Counted from the first letter of the stretch, positions 22,801 to 33,705 are shown. The stretch is 64,000 bases of DNA from Ophiobolus disseminans (GCA_010093685.1 MU006232.1:645427-709426); one strand, 5' to 3'. The notes: generated by a model from the sequence alone, not told the origin. Numbers and translations are program-made.

Positions 22801-24955
22801 GCCTCCGTACCAACCCGAGATGCCAATGCTATTTCGATATGTGCAGCCTTAACGACCTCTTCAATCCGACTTTGAGGATGAGCGGGGTCAACGGGCACGT
22901 ATACACCACCCGCTTTGAAGACAGCGATGCTCGCGACAACTGTCCAGATGGACTTGTCGAAACACACTCCCACGTACGTTCCCCTACGAACTCCGCAGTC
23001 GACCAGTTGTCGAGCAAGTGACGATGAATGGAGATCAACGTCGCGATAGGTCAACGAGTCGTTCAAAGAGCAAACAGCGATACTGTTAGGTCTCAGGATG
23101 ACTTGCTTTTGAAACAGGTCATGAATGCAAATCTCCTCGACAGGGGGCGTGTATTTATTCCAGAGACGTATCTGGTCTAGGTCGTGTTCGCCAAATGATG
23201 ATATTTCTTCTAACCTAGTACTTCTTGTTGCCCGGCTGAGTTGCGTGAGCACTACCTGGAAGTGGTGGGCGATGTTGCGGACCTGCTGAGTCGACAAGAC
23301 GCGCTCATCGTGTTGCATGGTAAATTTGACCGCTTGGGTGGTCGAGAGCGTAAAGGTAAGAACCAGGGGATACTGGTGAATCTCTGTCCTTCCCACTTCA
23401 TCAAAATACTCGAGCCCTAATGCTTGCATCGACCGCGCTATTGCGTCTGTAAAGCTCATTGGATGAACTACAAACAGTGTCTGAAAGTTGAGCGCAGTGG
23501 AGTCGGCGTCGGCCAAGTGTTTCCGTATTCTGGATATACCCGCATGCTCAAAGGGCATCATCTCTGCCGCCTGTGTTCTTATACGTGATAGGAAAGAGTA
23601 GACTGTTTCCTTTGGATCGACGTGTAACGCGATAGGAACCAGCGTGATTGTTGGGCCAGTGACATGCGACACGCCGGGTGCCGTCCGACCGTTGTTGATT
23701 GCTCCAAAGCCTATGTCCTCGGTGCCATTGTAGTGCGAAAGGAGGATAGCCCAAGCCGCTCGAAGCAACAAAGCTTTCGTAACTCCGTGCGAAGGATTGG
23801 TCTCCATGAAAATTGACCGCTCAAATACAGAAGTAGGCGCAGCACGGAATGCAGGATCTTGCGGGAGAGGAGGATAGGGAGTCGGGTTGATACCAGAAAG
23901 AGCTCGCTTCCAGAACTCTTGCTCAGATGATGGTTCGACCATGACCGCAGGAGACCGAATGAACGACTCGAATGATGCACGGTTCTGCACCGGCAAGCCG
24001 TGATATCGTCTTGAAACATCGTTAAGGATTTCAGGGACTGTCGCTCCATCACAGACCGAATGATGGATGGTCCAAACGAAGTACCGCTGAGTGTATCCCT
24101 GGTCGTCTTCATTTGCCAGGATTGTATAACGGACCAACGGACTTCCCGCGTACATGCGGTTCGTCGCATCCCATTCCAGAAACCGGTCCAGATTGACATG
24201 GAGGAGGTTCCACTGGTCGTGCCCGCGTAGCACGGCCTGCGCATAGCCAGTCCCAGAGCCCAGATGGCAGATTCTTGTGCGAAGGATCGGATTGGCGCGA
24301 ACGGTTTCTTCCCACGCTTGTCGGAAGCAGTCAAAAGGTAAAGCCAGAGGAAGCTTGAACACAAATTGTCTGACGTACTGGTTCTTGCCATCGTCGAACT
24401 CTGCTAGCAGAGACTCCTGCATCGGAGTGCATGGATAGGTGTTTTCCAGTTCCTCTGCCGCGATGTTACATTGACGCGCGATGGCATCGATTTCGGTGTC
24501 TTTGAGCAACCATGAGGAAGGAAGTGGGTTCACTCTAGCCGAGGCCTCAACATCGTGCGCTCCTTCACCGATGGGTACTGTAATGGCTACTTCGGCCATT
24601 TCCGATAACGAGGCATGCAGGAATATCTTTTCAACCGTGAGGTGGATGCCGTAACCCTGTGCTGCTGTTACGAGCTTTTGCGCCGAGATAGAGTCCCCAC
24701 CGACTTCGAAGAAGACATCCTCGTCACTGAACATGGAAGGATCATCATTCAATAATTCGGCCCATATCGTGCGCAGGTTGTCTCGGACAGATTCGTAGTT
24801 CGAAGTCCATTCAGGAGGCTCAAGTTCGTTCTTGGACTGTGTTAAGAACACATTAGATGAGCGTACATTGGGGCGAGAATACTGCGGGAATCGCGTACCT
24901 GCATTTGCTTCTGTGAGGTGCCATTATCCACATGTGCATCAACAATTACCGCCAT
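19851..24955 (-). CDS. Nonribosomal peptide synthetase, T-C-A-T-C
   Basis: Three exons, 5' to 3' on the minus strand: 24955-24899, 24836-20073 and 20021-19851. They give 1663 residues. The last intron is 51 nt, and splicing restores a normal C-domain end (DPWHLLTKL, then FDAHLF). Domain order: T1 (GGDS, Ser68), C1 (YPCTPMQES near 154; HHSVCDG 277-283), A (LLFTSGSTGKPKG about 734-746, YGPSE about 868-872, RSGDLGRY, KLRGFRIELGEIE, GKIDRK with Lys1088), T2 (GGDS, Ser1158) and C2 (YPLAPFQ; YHLAIDGWS with His1372 and Asp1376). There is no thioesterase or reductase. Ten pocket residues aligned by hand to GrsA read D-I-A-L-I-S-A-V-W-K; Asp in the first place fits an alpha-amino acid. One amino acid would be joined to a starter loaded on T1, and C2 is expected to release, cyclise or condense the product. 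The starter and amino acid are not identified. Confidence 0.95.
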
Positions 24956-25689
24956 GTTGGATGTGAACATCAGTTTATGGTATCTGGCCTACCCTCATGT
25001 CGCATATATCCACCTGGGCACCCTCAATACATTCAAGGTCATGTGACTTTGAAGCGTTGCGTTCCTAAGTATGCGTGACTGCTACTACCGGCAACCAGTT
25101 TCCGCTTTGAGAACTTGTCGAACTATTACTCAAGCAGGTGGTGCCACCGGTACAGGCTTGCCTACCTAGGTATTGCAGTCAGCAACGAGCGGTTAATGCC
25201 ACATGCCCAGTCCGGGATTAGGTACCTGCAGTCGCAAATCCGCCCACCAGCACCACAATTGCATCATCAGTAGGCTTTTGCGTTTTCAATGCGATTTTCA
25301 TATAAGTCGCAAGAGCTGGTCGTAACAACAGTGTGATTATCCGCCTTCCACTGCACCGGGCTGATTACGTGGGTCAGTATCACTTATGAAAGGTAAACTG
25401 GCGGCTGACAGGTCACGGTCCCTGTCTTTCCGGTTTAAGCGAACGCAACACTACGAATGCTCCAAAGGGCAGAAAATAGCAAGTTAATATAGTAAATGCG
25501 GTCGCAGACTGGGTCGCTATACTTGTATGCGCATATGCTGCAATATTCGCAACTCAATTCCGTGCAGTTTTGCCTCTGTGATAGTAAAGCCATGTAGACC
25601 ATTCGCCGGAATTTGGGAATGGATTTCGATAAGACAGGATGAAAGACTATCCACTTGGCTGTTCGCCGCTCGCGATCGCTTACCAAGGA
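24956..25689. promoter_or_regulatory. NRPS upstream region
   Basis: Non-coding sequence upstream of the NRPS start. It contains two similar GGTAC/CCTA(C/G)-rich patches, near 25145-25175 and 25215-25235. No gene was seen. Promoter function is inferred from position. Confidence 0.4.
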
Positions 25690-26220
25690 CTCGCAAGATG
25701 CGGAAAAAAATCACATTGAAGGTCTCCTCTGGGAACTTCCCAGAAACTGTTTTTCAGCTCGTATTCGAGACATGGGACGTTGTCGAAGCAGTCTGGGAGT
25801 CGACACAAGACAACCAGATCATCTCTAGAATTGCAGCAAAGTCGGAATTACCATGGCTAATCTCTCCGTAGATCAATTTGAAGGATATCATTGCACAACT
25901 ATGACGATAGAGATTGTGTTGCGGCCGACACTAGAATGGGTCAGCTTGTTGAAACCGATCGGATTGAAGGGTGCTTGTTTGGTACCGGCGAACGGACTGG
26001 CAATGTCGAATTGGTCTACTTTGGACTGGATCTCTGTACTCAGCATCTATCCTGGGATCAAATTCATCGAATTCAACTAAATCGTCGATTCGCGTTGCGC
26101 GACTTGATGTTAGGAGGGCGTGAAAAAGTTAGTCGCTGTATGCACGACACCTCTGGAAGGTTACGTCTGGAGCATGAGAAAGAAGGAAGCGTGGAAAAGT
26201 GGCTGGTGTTGCGATGACGC
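25690..26220 (+). pseudogene. Relic of a 2-isopropylmalate synthase-like gene
   Basis: Three plus-strand frames in succession match consecutive parts of the alpha-isopropylmalate synthase (LEU4 type) catalytic domain. Frame 1, about 25755-25845, reads a VVEAVWESTQDNQII segment. Frame 2, about 25853-25890, reads NLSVDQFEGYHC, matching the TPNVYADQIE region. Frame 3, about 25880-26020, reads ISLHNYDDRD, then DRIEGCLFGTGERTGNVEL and a LCTQ segment. Frame 2 resumes at about 26036 with YPGIKFIEFN, a stop, then IVDS. The HxHNDRG metal-site motif is damaged (HNYDDRD). Frame changes without room for introns, an apparent short deletion and stops show decay. It lies between NRPS and P450. IPMS-type enzymes occur in some fungal clusters, for example the homotyrosine pathway of echinocandins or as resistant target copies. 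The original role here is unknown. Confidence 0.8.
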
Positions 26221-26934
26221 TAAACGCCAAGCGCTTTCAATGTTGATCTGCGCTAGAAGCCCTGGAGCGCTGTCATCGACACTCCATCGCGACAATTATG
26301 CCAGCTACACGTCAAACGAATGCTGCGGTAGACGAGGCGACCGATATATCAGGACGTAATTTTCTAGCGCGCGAGCTCATCAGGCGTTGATACTTACGTC
26401 CTATCATGGGAAGGAACAATGCTGACCTGTGGACGTTACTTTGTAATGAAAATGCGCGTCGCGGATGATCGGACATGGAAATCCAACTAAGATGATGTGA
26501 AACTCCATCGTCCGCGCACCGTCCGGTTCAAAGATCGACTTTGCCCTGCTAGGGGAAACGACCCACTTCGCTACAAAACCCAATTGAAGCCTGGGAGCTT
26601 ACCACTTGGCACAACACGATTACACGAAGCCACAACCACCGCGTATGAGATGTCTAAGCTCCAGGGCTATTAGCAAGAGAAGAAGAAGTACTGAACCCCT
26701 GAGTCGTTGTGGGAGATAACGTCACGACGCAGGCTAGTCATCTCGAATGGTTTTGGACGATCCTCCAATGGGATGGTCATGCAAGGACAGGCTTCGGTTA
26801 CCAGCGCGACGTGGACTGGAACCCTGGTACTATACAGAACGGACGAACAGATTCGGTAGTAGATGGCGAGATACATTTAAGACTCTCCAACGTGTGCTCC
26901 ATGGCATCATCACTCTTGTTACCTATTGAATACA
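26221..26934. promoter_or_regulatory. P450 upstream region
   Basis: About 700 bases between the IPMS relic and the P450 start. An open frame from 26709 runs into the P450 but has no family features before the membrane anchor, so it is treated as leader. Promoter function is inferred. Confidence 0.4.
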
Positions 26935-28754
26935 ATGACATTCTCAAGCACAACCGCATCAGGCCCGAAGCTGTTCAACATGTTCAGCAACTTCTCAGCA
27001 CCTCGGCTGCTTGCTCTTGCAATTCTATCCGTCAGTCTCAAGCGTCACTTTGTGCACAATCAAGAATAACATCGTCAAAGCTCGCTGTTCGCTGGCTCCT
27101 AAGGGGTTTCTACCGAGTGTACTTCCATCCTCTCAATCGATTCCCTGGGCCACGAGTCTCCGCCTTTTCACGACTCCCACACTTGATTGCGCTTGCCAAA
27201 GGCAACGCCCCACAATATGTTTCCCGCCTCCACGAGGCATACGGAGATGTTGTCCGCATTTCGCCCGACGAGCTTAGCTTCCTTCACCCACAGGCATGGC
27301 GGGACATCTACGGACTCGGATCGAAGGAAGGGAAAGGCTCCGCGCCACCCAAGGACTTTCATCGTTATGGAAAGCAGGTCAATGGATCCACTCCCCTCAT
27401 TACTATGCCAGATCCTGCAGAACATGCACGCACACGCAAAATATTTACGCCTGCCTTCTCCGATCGTGCGCTTGCACAACAGTCACCACTATTTCTGAAG
27501 TATGCAGATCAACTAGTGAAGAGTCTAAAGGATGGCGGCGAGGACGGTGCCACGTTCGACATGGTCCGCATGTACAACTGTAGGTAACGTATATCTATGT
27601 ACCAACTGCATGTGAAACAAGAACTGACTTCGAGCACCAACTTCCAGTCGCAACTTTTGACGTCATGGGCGACTTGGTACGAGATTTCATGAACCGTAAG
27701 ATTCAATATAACACTGACTCCTTCTAGACTTTCGGAGAACCCCTACATATGCTAGACAACGCCGAGTACGATCCATGGGTCAAGATGATTTTCAAAAACG
27801 TCAAGCGAGGTGTGCAGCTCGGCCTTATATACAACCACTACCCACTCGTCGCCGACGTTTTTCGAGCGTTGTTCCACAAAAAAGTAGCCAAGTTGCAGTA
27901 TGAGCATTTCGACTACTGTGCTACACGGGTCACAAAGCGACTACAAAAGGGTCGAGCATCCGAGGGTGTCGATCTTTGGGACTTGCTGCTGAAGCAGGAA
28001 GAGAAAGGAAAGGAAGGGTTGACCAGAGGTGAGATGGACGTCAACGCCGGCCTGTTCATGGTGGCGGGTACCGAGACAACGGCTACTTCACTCAGTGGTC
28101 TGACGTACCTGCTGCTCACACACCCCGAGTCGATGAAGAAGCTTGTTGATGAGATTCGAGGCACGTTTCTCTCTTCGGACGGTATTACCATGGAAGCTAT
28201 CGCAGGCTTGCCATACCTCAATGCTTGTATCAAGGAAGGTCTGAGGAGGTATCCGCCTGTGCCGGTGGGCTTGCCCCACAAGACGCCTGCGGATGGAAGC
28301 ACAATCTGCGGGTACTTTGTCCCTCCGAACGTAAGTTACCCTCAGTCCTCCAGGCAAGATTTTCTAATATGGTTATTATAGACGTCTGTCGCGTCACATC
28401 ATCTACCAATGTACTCCTCGTCCAGATTGTTCAAAGACCCTCTCGTATTTGTACCCGAGCGCTGGACTGGTGACGAGCGCTACGCTCAGGATGAGAAAGC
28501 AGCACTCCAACCCTTTTCGGTCGGTCCGAGGGACTGCCTCGGAAAGAAGTACGTATTGACGCCACTCACTTGTCGCAACATGCTGAATATTGTGTAGTAT
28601 GGCATACCACGAGATGCGTCTGCTTCTCACCAAGGTGCTGTACAATTTCGATCTCGAGATGTTACCCGAGACCAAGGGTTGGATGGATCAGGAAGTGTAT
28701 ACTTTGTGGCAGAAGACGCCACTGATGGTCAAGGTGAAAGTAGTATCGGCATGA
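26935..28754 (+). CDS. Cytochrome P450 monooxygenase (CYP65 / isotrichodermin-hydroxylase-like)
   Basis: Six exons (26935-27030, 27081-27579, 27648-27676, 27728-28330, 28382-28548, 28598-28754) give 516 residues. Splicing the first intron builds a clean N-terminal membrane anchor followed by YRVYFHPLNRFPGP, the usual proline hinge. Other landmarks are the I-helix AGTETT (321-326), the ExxR motif EGLR (Glu378 to Arg381), PERW, and the haem loop FSVGPRDCLGK with Cys461. Exon 3 is only 29 nt, but it is needed to restore FATFDVMGDLTFGE. The ATG at 26980 is an alternative start. It is an ER-bound oxidase, divergent from the NRPS, and probably hydroxylates or desaturates the NRPS product. The substrate is unknown. 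Confidence 0.93.
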
Positions 28755-28852
28755 TGCCCTCACATGCATTCTTTCATTTACCATAGACCTGTCAGGTCGC
28801 AACTCATTCACTTATCGTTTACTTCTCTCGCCATACATTCATCATCAAGATT

Positions 28853-29818
28853 TTACAACCCAGCAGTCCACCTAAACACCTCCTCCCCACACTCCTTCCA
28901 AACCGTGAAATGCGTCCCACCCTGCACAACCCTCAACCTTCCTCCCCCCAGCCTCCCATCCACCCACCTCGCCATCGCAACCGGGGCATGCGTATCCCGA
29001 TCCCCATGCACAAGCCACACCCTCTCCCCATCAATCCCATCCACTCGGAAGCCCCACTCCCTCGCCAGCAACCCACCATCATGCACACACCCGCGACTCC
29101 CCTGCTTAAATGCCTCAAGATACTGCAGCACCGCGTCATCCAGACTCGTCCCGTCCTCGCCGTTCTCGCTTATGAGAGCTTTTTCTTTGGGCGTAGTGCA
29201 TTGGTCTTCGAGCGTGCGTTTTAGACCTGCGGCGTCTTTGTTTATGTACGGACCTAGTAGTGCCGGAATGAGGAAATGCGTTGCGAAATGCTTAAGTAGG
29301 AAGGACGTTAGACCCATCAAGCGCCAATTCAGATATGGAAGCGACTCGGTCGGTCCGATGCCGCATACAAGTGTCGTACGCTGCAGTCGTTCTTTCGGTA
29401 TGTAGCGTGCGAATGCGAGTGCGAACGGCGCGCCGCCGCTTGCGCCTACGATGCTGAATTTCTGGATAAGGAGGTGGTCCGCGAGAGCGAGTACGTCTTC
29501 TGGCCACTGCGCTAATGTTCTCGGAGCAAAGGTCGATGAGCCGCAGCCCGGGCGGTCTGGGCATATAAGCCTGGCGCCAACCTTCTGACATACGCTGTCG
29601 AAGCTGCGGCCGCAGATTCGGGAGCCGGGCATGCCGTGGAAGAGGAATATGACGGGGGCGGAAGAGGTGGTGGAGCCGTGTGTGGCGTAGCTAAGTGTGC
29701 GGCCATCTGCTAGTGTGAGGGTGAGGGTTTCGTTGGGGTTGAGGGTGAGTTTGGTGGGGTCTGGGGGGTGGGTTGGTGGGAGGTTGGCTGTGGGGGAGGA
29801 GGTGAGGAAGTTGAACAT
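28853..29818 (-). CDS. Alpha/beta hydrolase fold protein
   Basis: A single exon of 321 residues from the ATG at 29818. The frame stays open 72 bases upstream, but this Met starts the conserved part. Motifs are HGMPGS (oxyanion region, about 61-66), CPDRPGCGSS, the nucleophile elbow GASGGA, a late VHGDRD Asp and a GGTHF His. This is an intact triad of the epoxide-hydrolase, haloperoxidase and esterase superfamily. It converges with the P450 gene 98 bases away and marks the right edge of the probable cluster. It could open an epoxide or cleave an ester or thioester made by the pathway (inference). Composition shifts from C-rich at the 5' end to G-rich at the 3' end of the coding strand, as in the GST gene. 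Confidence 0.87.
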   Translation of the reverse strand: MFNFLTSSPTANLPPTHPPDPTKLTLNPNETLTLTLADGRTLSYATHGSTTSSAPVIFLFHGMPGSRICGRSFDSVCQKVGARLICPDRPGCGSSTFAPRTLAQWPEDVLALADHLLIQKFSIVGASGGAPFALAFARYIPKERLQRTTLVCGIGPTESLPYLNWRLMGLTSFLLKHFATHFLIPALLGPYINKDAAGLKRTLEDQCTTPKEKALISENGEDGTSLDDAVLQYLEAFKQGSRGCVHDGGLLAREWGFRVDGIDGERVWLVHGDRDTHAPVAMARWVDGRLGGGRLRVVQGGTHFTVWKECGEEVFRWTAGL

Positions 29819-30366
29819 TTTGATGGGTGGTTGGTGGAGGTTGTGCTTCTGTAGTTTCGATGTAATAGTTGTACGAAAAGTACAAGGCAAGAAAACAGAT
29901 TTAAGGAAAGCGTAGGTTTGAGGTCGTGAAAAATATTTATATGCGTCACTGCTTTCGATGACACCCTAAAACAGACACAAACTGCGGGCTCGTATCCGTC
30001 ACACCTACCGCCACTGAAAATAAAATCCGAGCCACAACTGTCACATGCTACTAATATTCTCACGCTCTACACGGAGCGCCGTACTACTCCTCAGCTGAGC
30101 ATTTTGTAAGCAAGCGATGATTTTCCGATACTGTGCTGACGCCAAGACATAAGACAGGCAGCACAATCGGCTTGCCCGGAGCGCCGTCGTGCGAGATACC
30201 GATGCTACACAGCATACAGACTGGTGGAGAAAATAAAATCGTGCTAGACCAAAGGAAGACAACGACGACTGTGATAATGATCTAAGGATTCATTTGCATG
30301 GTCGACATGAGATTCGTAAAGCTGTTTTACATGGGTATACATAGAACTTACAACGAGCTCTTGCCT
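29819..30366. other. Intergenic spacer
   Basis: A 548-base stretch between two minus-strand genes. No coding signal was seen. It is the likely boundary between the metabolite cluster and housekeeping genes. Confidence 0.45.
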
Positions 30367-31353
30367 TCAACCCCAACCCCACCAGTACTTGATACTATCG
30401 CCTAGTGTTGCTTGGCCGGCTTCTCTCCTCTTTATGCGGGCCATTCGTTCCTCGACAAAGGTCTCCTCGACTTTCTTGGTTATGCTTGTTTGTGCTTTCA
30501 GCTCGCCCATGACAGCCATTCTTTCGTACTCCTGCTGCTCGGGCGGTAGCTCAGCGAGCTTCCTCTCGTACTCTTCCCGCACTTCTGGCTTGATCAGGCT
30601 CCAGACATCCGTTTCGGCCTCGGTGCCTGGTTGTTTTGTTTGTGATGTAGTGGATGGTGGGGATGTGTTGCTCTTCAGTGTGCGCGATACGTCTGAGTTG
30701 GAGAGAAGACTCTCGAACGTCGGCCTTGGGCGTCCCTCCTTTTCCGCTTTTTCTAACTCCGCCTCGTGCTGGACCATTTGTTGATAGAGCTTGTCTGCGT
30801 GCATCTGTATCTTCTCGTCCTCCTCCTGAGACCGCTGATCCATGGTCAGATAGCCCAGCGCCTTCAAGAACTTTGACTGCATGTCGTAGCACCTATTGAA
30901 CCTGCGCGATTCGGCATTGCATAGCGTGCCCAAGGCCACCCACGTCTTGGGTTTCCGGAAGCACTCGAACTGCTCCATGTACTCCAGTGCACAGTTCTCC
31001 ATGGCTGCCCGTCCGACACTGGCTCTTCGATCGTTGTAGGCCTCTACCAGGTCCCGCAGTTTGTCCTGCTCGTTCTTGCCCCGGTCGTCGAGAATGCCTT
31101 GGGGTGTATAGTTCTTCCATAGATGCGCATATCTGCCGTCTTGGAATTGCGATTGCGGCGGTACAGAAGGTTGCTCGGATTCCGTCTCGGCGTGTCGAGG
31201 CGTAGACGTGGGATTCGAGGTGTCGGCGGGCTTTTCTGTGGGTGCCGGCAAGGTAGGTTTCGGGCCTGTCGGGGCTTCTCTCTTCAAAAAGTCCTGTAGC
31301 GAGGAGTCAAGGTCATCAGTCGAGCCATTGCCGCTTCCCCATAGCCAGCCCAT
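30367..31353 (-). CDS. Twin CX9C (CHCH, Cmc1-like) protein
   Basis: A single exon of 328 residues. Residues 121-155 carry two CX9C motifs (Cys121/Cys131 and Cys145/Cys155), forming the helical hairpin of CHCH proteins, which are oxidised by Mia40 and kept in the mitochondrial intermembrane space. The flanks are long and charged. The N-terminus begins MGWLWGSGNG, and the C-terminus ends in a helical, Lys/Glu-rich stretch and YWWGWG. It is much longer than Cmc1 itself (about 110 residues), so this is a fungal variant and a role in cytochrome-oxidase biogenesis is only inferred. It shares a short divergent promoter with the kinetochore gene. Confidence 0.8.
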   Translation of the reverse strand: MGWLWGSGNGSTDDLDSSLQDFLKREAPTGPKPTLPAPTEKPADTSNPTSTPRHAETESEQPSVPPQSQFQDGRYAHLWKNYTPQGILDDRGKNEQDKLRDLVEAYNDRRASVGRAAMENCALEYMEQFECFRKPKTWVALGTLCNAESRRFNRCYDMQSKFLKALGYLTMDQRSQEEDEKIQMHADKLYQQMVQHEAELEKAEKEGRPRPTFESLLSNSDVSRTLKSNTSPPSTTSQTKQPGTEAETDVWSLIKPEVREEYERKLAELPPEQQEYERMAVMGELKAQTSITKKVEETFVEERMARIKRREAGQATLGDSIKYWWGWG

Positions 31354-31537
31354 GTCTGACGTATATCGAGTTGCGATTTAAGGTTTAAGGTTTTAGAGTT
31401 GTGAAAGTGTTGCGGGGATGTTCCGCAGCCAAGCCTCTCACGTGCGTTATTGTTAGCGTGTTTCCGTCACAACAGAGCACCACTCCCACACGCGACGACG
31501 GAACATTGATACCAGCAATTGCTACGCCCTCATCGCT
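31354..31537. promoter_or_regulatory. Short bidirectional promoter
   Basis: Only 184 bases separate the divergent starts of the twin-CX9C gene and the CENP-U-like gene, so the two transcripts must share promoter sequence. Confidence 0.5.
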
Positions 31538-33705
31538 ATGGCGCCTATTGGTATGTTCTTCGTACATGCAAACAGATCTAGCGACACATACTGACCAGAG
31601 CAGATCGGCGCGAGCATCGCCAGCAACGCGTGCGCGGTGCAGGGTTAGCTTATTACTACACCTGCGCATACACATGTGCTGACACAGACAGCCCCTCCTC
31701 AGTCCAGTCATCTTTCGGTTTCGATTTTGGGGCACTTGGTGCGCGACCTGCGAAACAAACTTCCCTCCCACCCCAACCTTCGTCACGTCGAACCCCCGTC
31801 CGAAGCACCCCACGAGGCGCAAACGGCTCAGCGCAACGTCATCGAAGCGTGTCGGTGCAGCGCAGCAGCGGCTCGAAACGCAAAAGCACCCCCAAAGACC
31901 AGGCGGTGACCCCGCAGTTGGGCAAGAGGAAGCGGGGCTTACCAAATGCGCCTCCAAGCGTGGACAATGGCGAGGAAGACGAGCTCAGTCCGGACCGTGA
32001 AGAGGCTGTGCGCTCCATCGAGAAGAGTCGGAGGGTCGTAGGGGCAGTCTCACCGATACGTGAGGAGATCGATGAGGCACCCGACGAGCTGTCCATGCTG
32101 GAGGATGGCGGAGGCACAGCCCGAAAGACAATCGTGGAAGCATCCGCCGTCCTGAATGGCACTCCAGTCTCGGTGCTTGCACAGAAGCGCATGTTCTCGG
32201 GGAACACGCTCAGCAGAACACCCATTGCAAGCACTGTCAGCAACGTGGAGGTCACTTCGCGGCAATCGCTCTCACGCAGGTCCAAGTCAACACAACCCGA
32301 CCCAGCAACGCCGAGTATGCAACCTAACGGCCGGCCAAAGGTCTCGTCTGCTCCACGTTCTAGTCCCCAATTCGACACCCCAGTTGTGGATCCGGCGGCA
32401 GACGACAGCGAAGATGAGCTGTCACCACCACAAGCCAATGAGTCTACTCCACGCATTGTGAGTACTCTGGAAGAATCGGATGCAAATCAGCAAGAGGATG
32501 CGCAAATGGGTGTAGACGAGCTATCTTCGCCTATTCAGCCGACACCAGTTCAGGCCACCCCAGCCACACGACCGCAAGAATCTAAGCCCGAGGAGACAGC
32601 AGTAACGGTACAGAAGAAACGTGGTCGCCCATGGCGCATAGTGCTAGACGAGGAAGATGAAGCTTCTAGTGTGTCCGTCCCTGTGAAGACTACAAGACGC
32701 GGTAGACCGCCAAAGGCTACAGTGGCAGAGGACCACATAGTTGCATCAACTCCTGTTGCGGCCAAGCCGGCGAAAAAGCGCGATGGCGCAAACATCGACA
32801 TGGACGAGGATCTGGACGATCAGCTTGACGAGCTATCCCCTGACAAGGAGCGCGACGCAGAATCTGCGAGGCGACCAAGAAAGCGCGACAGGGATGCAAT
32901 GGAGGTGGCTGACGGAGACGATGTGGTTGAGAACGACGAGCCAGAACCAGAACCAGAAGAAGACCAGGAGCCAACACCAGAGCCTGCCGCAGTACGCAAG
33001 TCACCCAAACGACCACAACATGTCAACCTCATAAGTGAGAAGCCACAACGCAAGCGACACAAATTTCTCGGGCCCAAGCATGCCATCTCTGTTATGCGCA
33101 TTAAAGGCTCAACTGTACGAGGCATCACAGTCGTTGACACTACGCGGACAATTCTCGAAGAGACAATTGATCACCGCCTCAATCGCATGGCAGAAAAGTT
33201 GCAAACCGCCAAAGACTCCGCACAGCGCAAGGAGCTTCGCAGCGAGATCAACTTGTCGCTGTCTTTCAAAGAGAGCTTAAACGAGAAACTCATGGATCTG
33301 CAAGATGCCAACGACGTGCTCAGCATAAACTCCAAGAAGATGAAAGTCTTCAAGCATGACAATGCTCAATTGCGCAAGGACATCATCACTTCACAGAACG
33401 ACCATCAGGAACTTTTGCTCGAGTGGGATGATGTTCAAGGGGAGTACGATGTCGAGAAAGCCATCGTGGATGCGCGCACCAAGCTCAGTGAAGACATGTT
33501 CGAGATAGAAGCCGCCATTCAAGAGGGCCGCAAAAGGGCGCACAAGGAGGGTAGAGAAGACGAAGGCCCGCAGGTACCACTCAGCATGTTGCTGGGTATG
33601 GTCGGAAGAGACGTTGGCTCGTTCGGGGGCGGGCTGCTGTCGAACATCAAGAACTTCAACGGTGCACTAGAGAGAGCCGCTGGCTGGCTTGAGGGCCGAG
33701 CTTGA
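31538..33705 (+). CDS. Inner kinetochore protein, CENP-U / Ame1-like, with AT-hooks
   Basis: Three exons (31538-31550, 31604-31643, 31692-33705) give 688 residues. The first exon is only 13 nt, but splicing produces a natural basic N-terminus (MAPIDRREHRQQRVRGAG) followed by SSFGFDFG. A long disordered, acidic middle carries two AT-hook cores (RGRPW near 327, RGRPPK near 353) and five DELS-type motifs. The C-terminal part (about 465-688) is alpha-helical, beginning near KFLGPKHAISVMRIKG and continuing as a coiled coil, as in fungal Ame1/CENP-U (fission yeast Mis17). The family is part of the COMA/CCAN complex, which links centromeric nucleosomes to the outer kinetochore. Overall similarity is judged from the C-terminal region only. 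Confidence 0.75.

Noticed and set aside
26709..26934. Upstream extension of the P450 reading frame
   Set aside because: The translated leader is unlike any P450 N-terminus. Splicing from the ATG at 26935 gives a proper membrane anchor.
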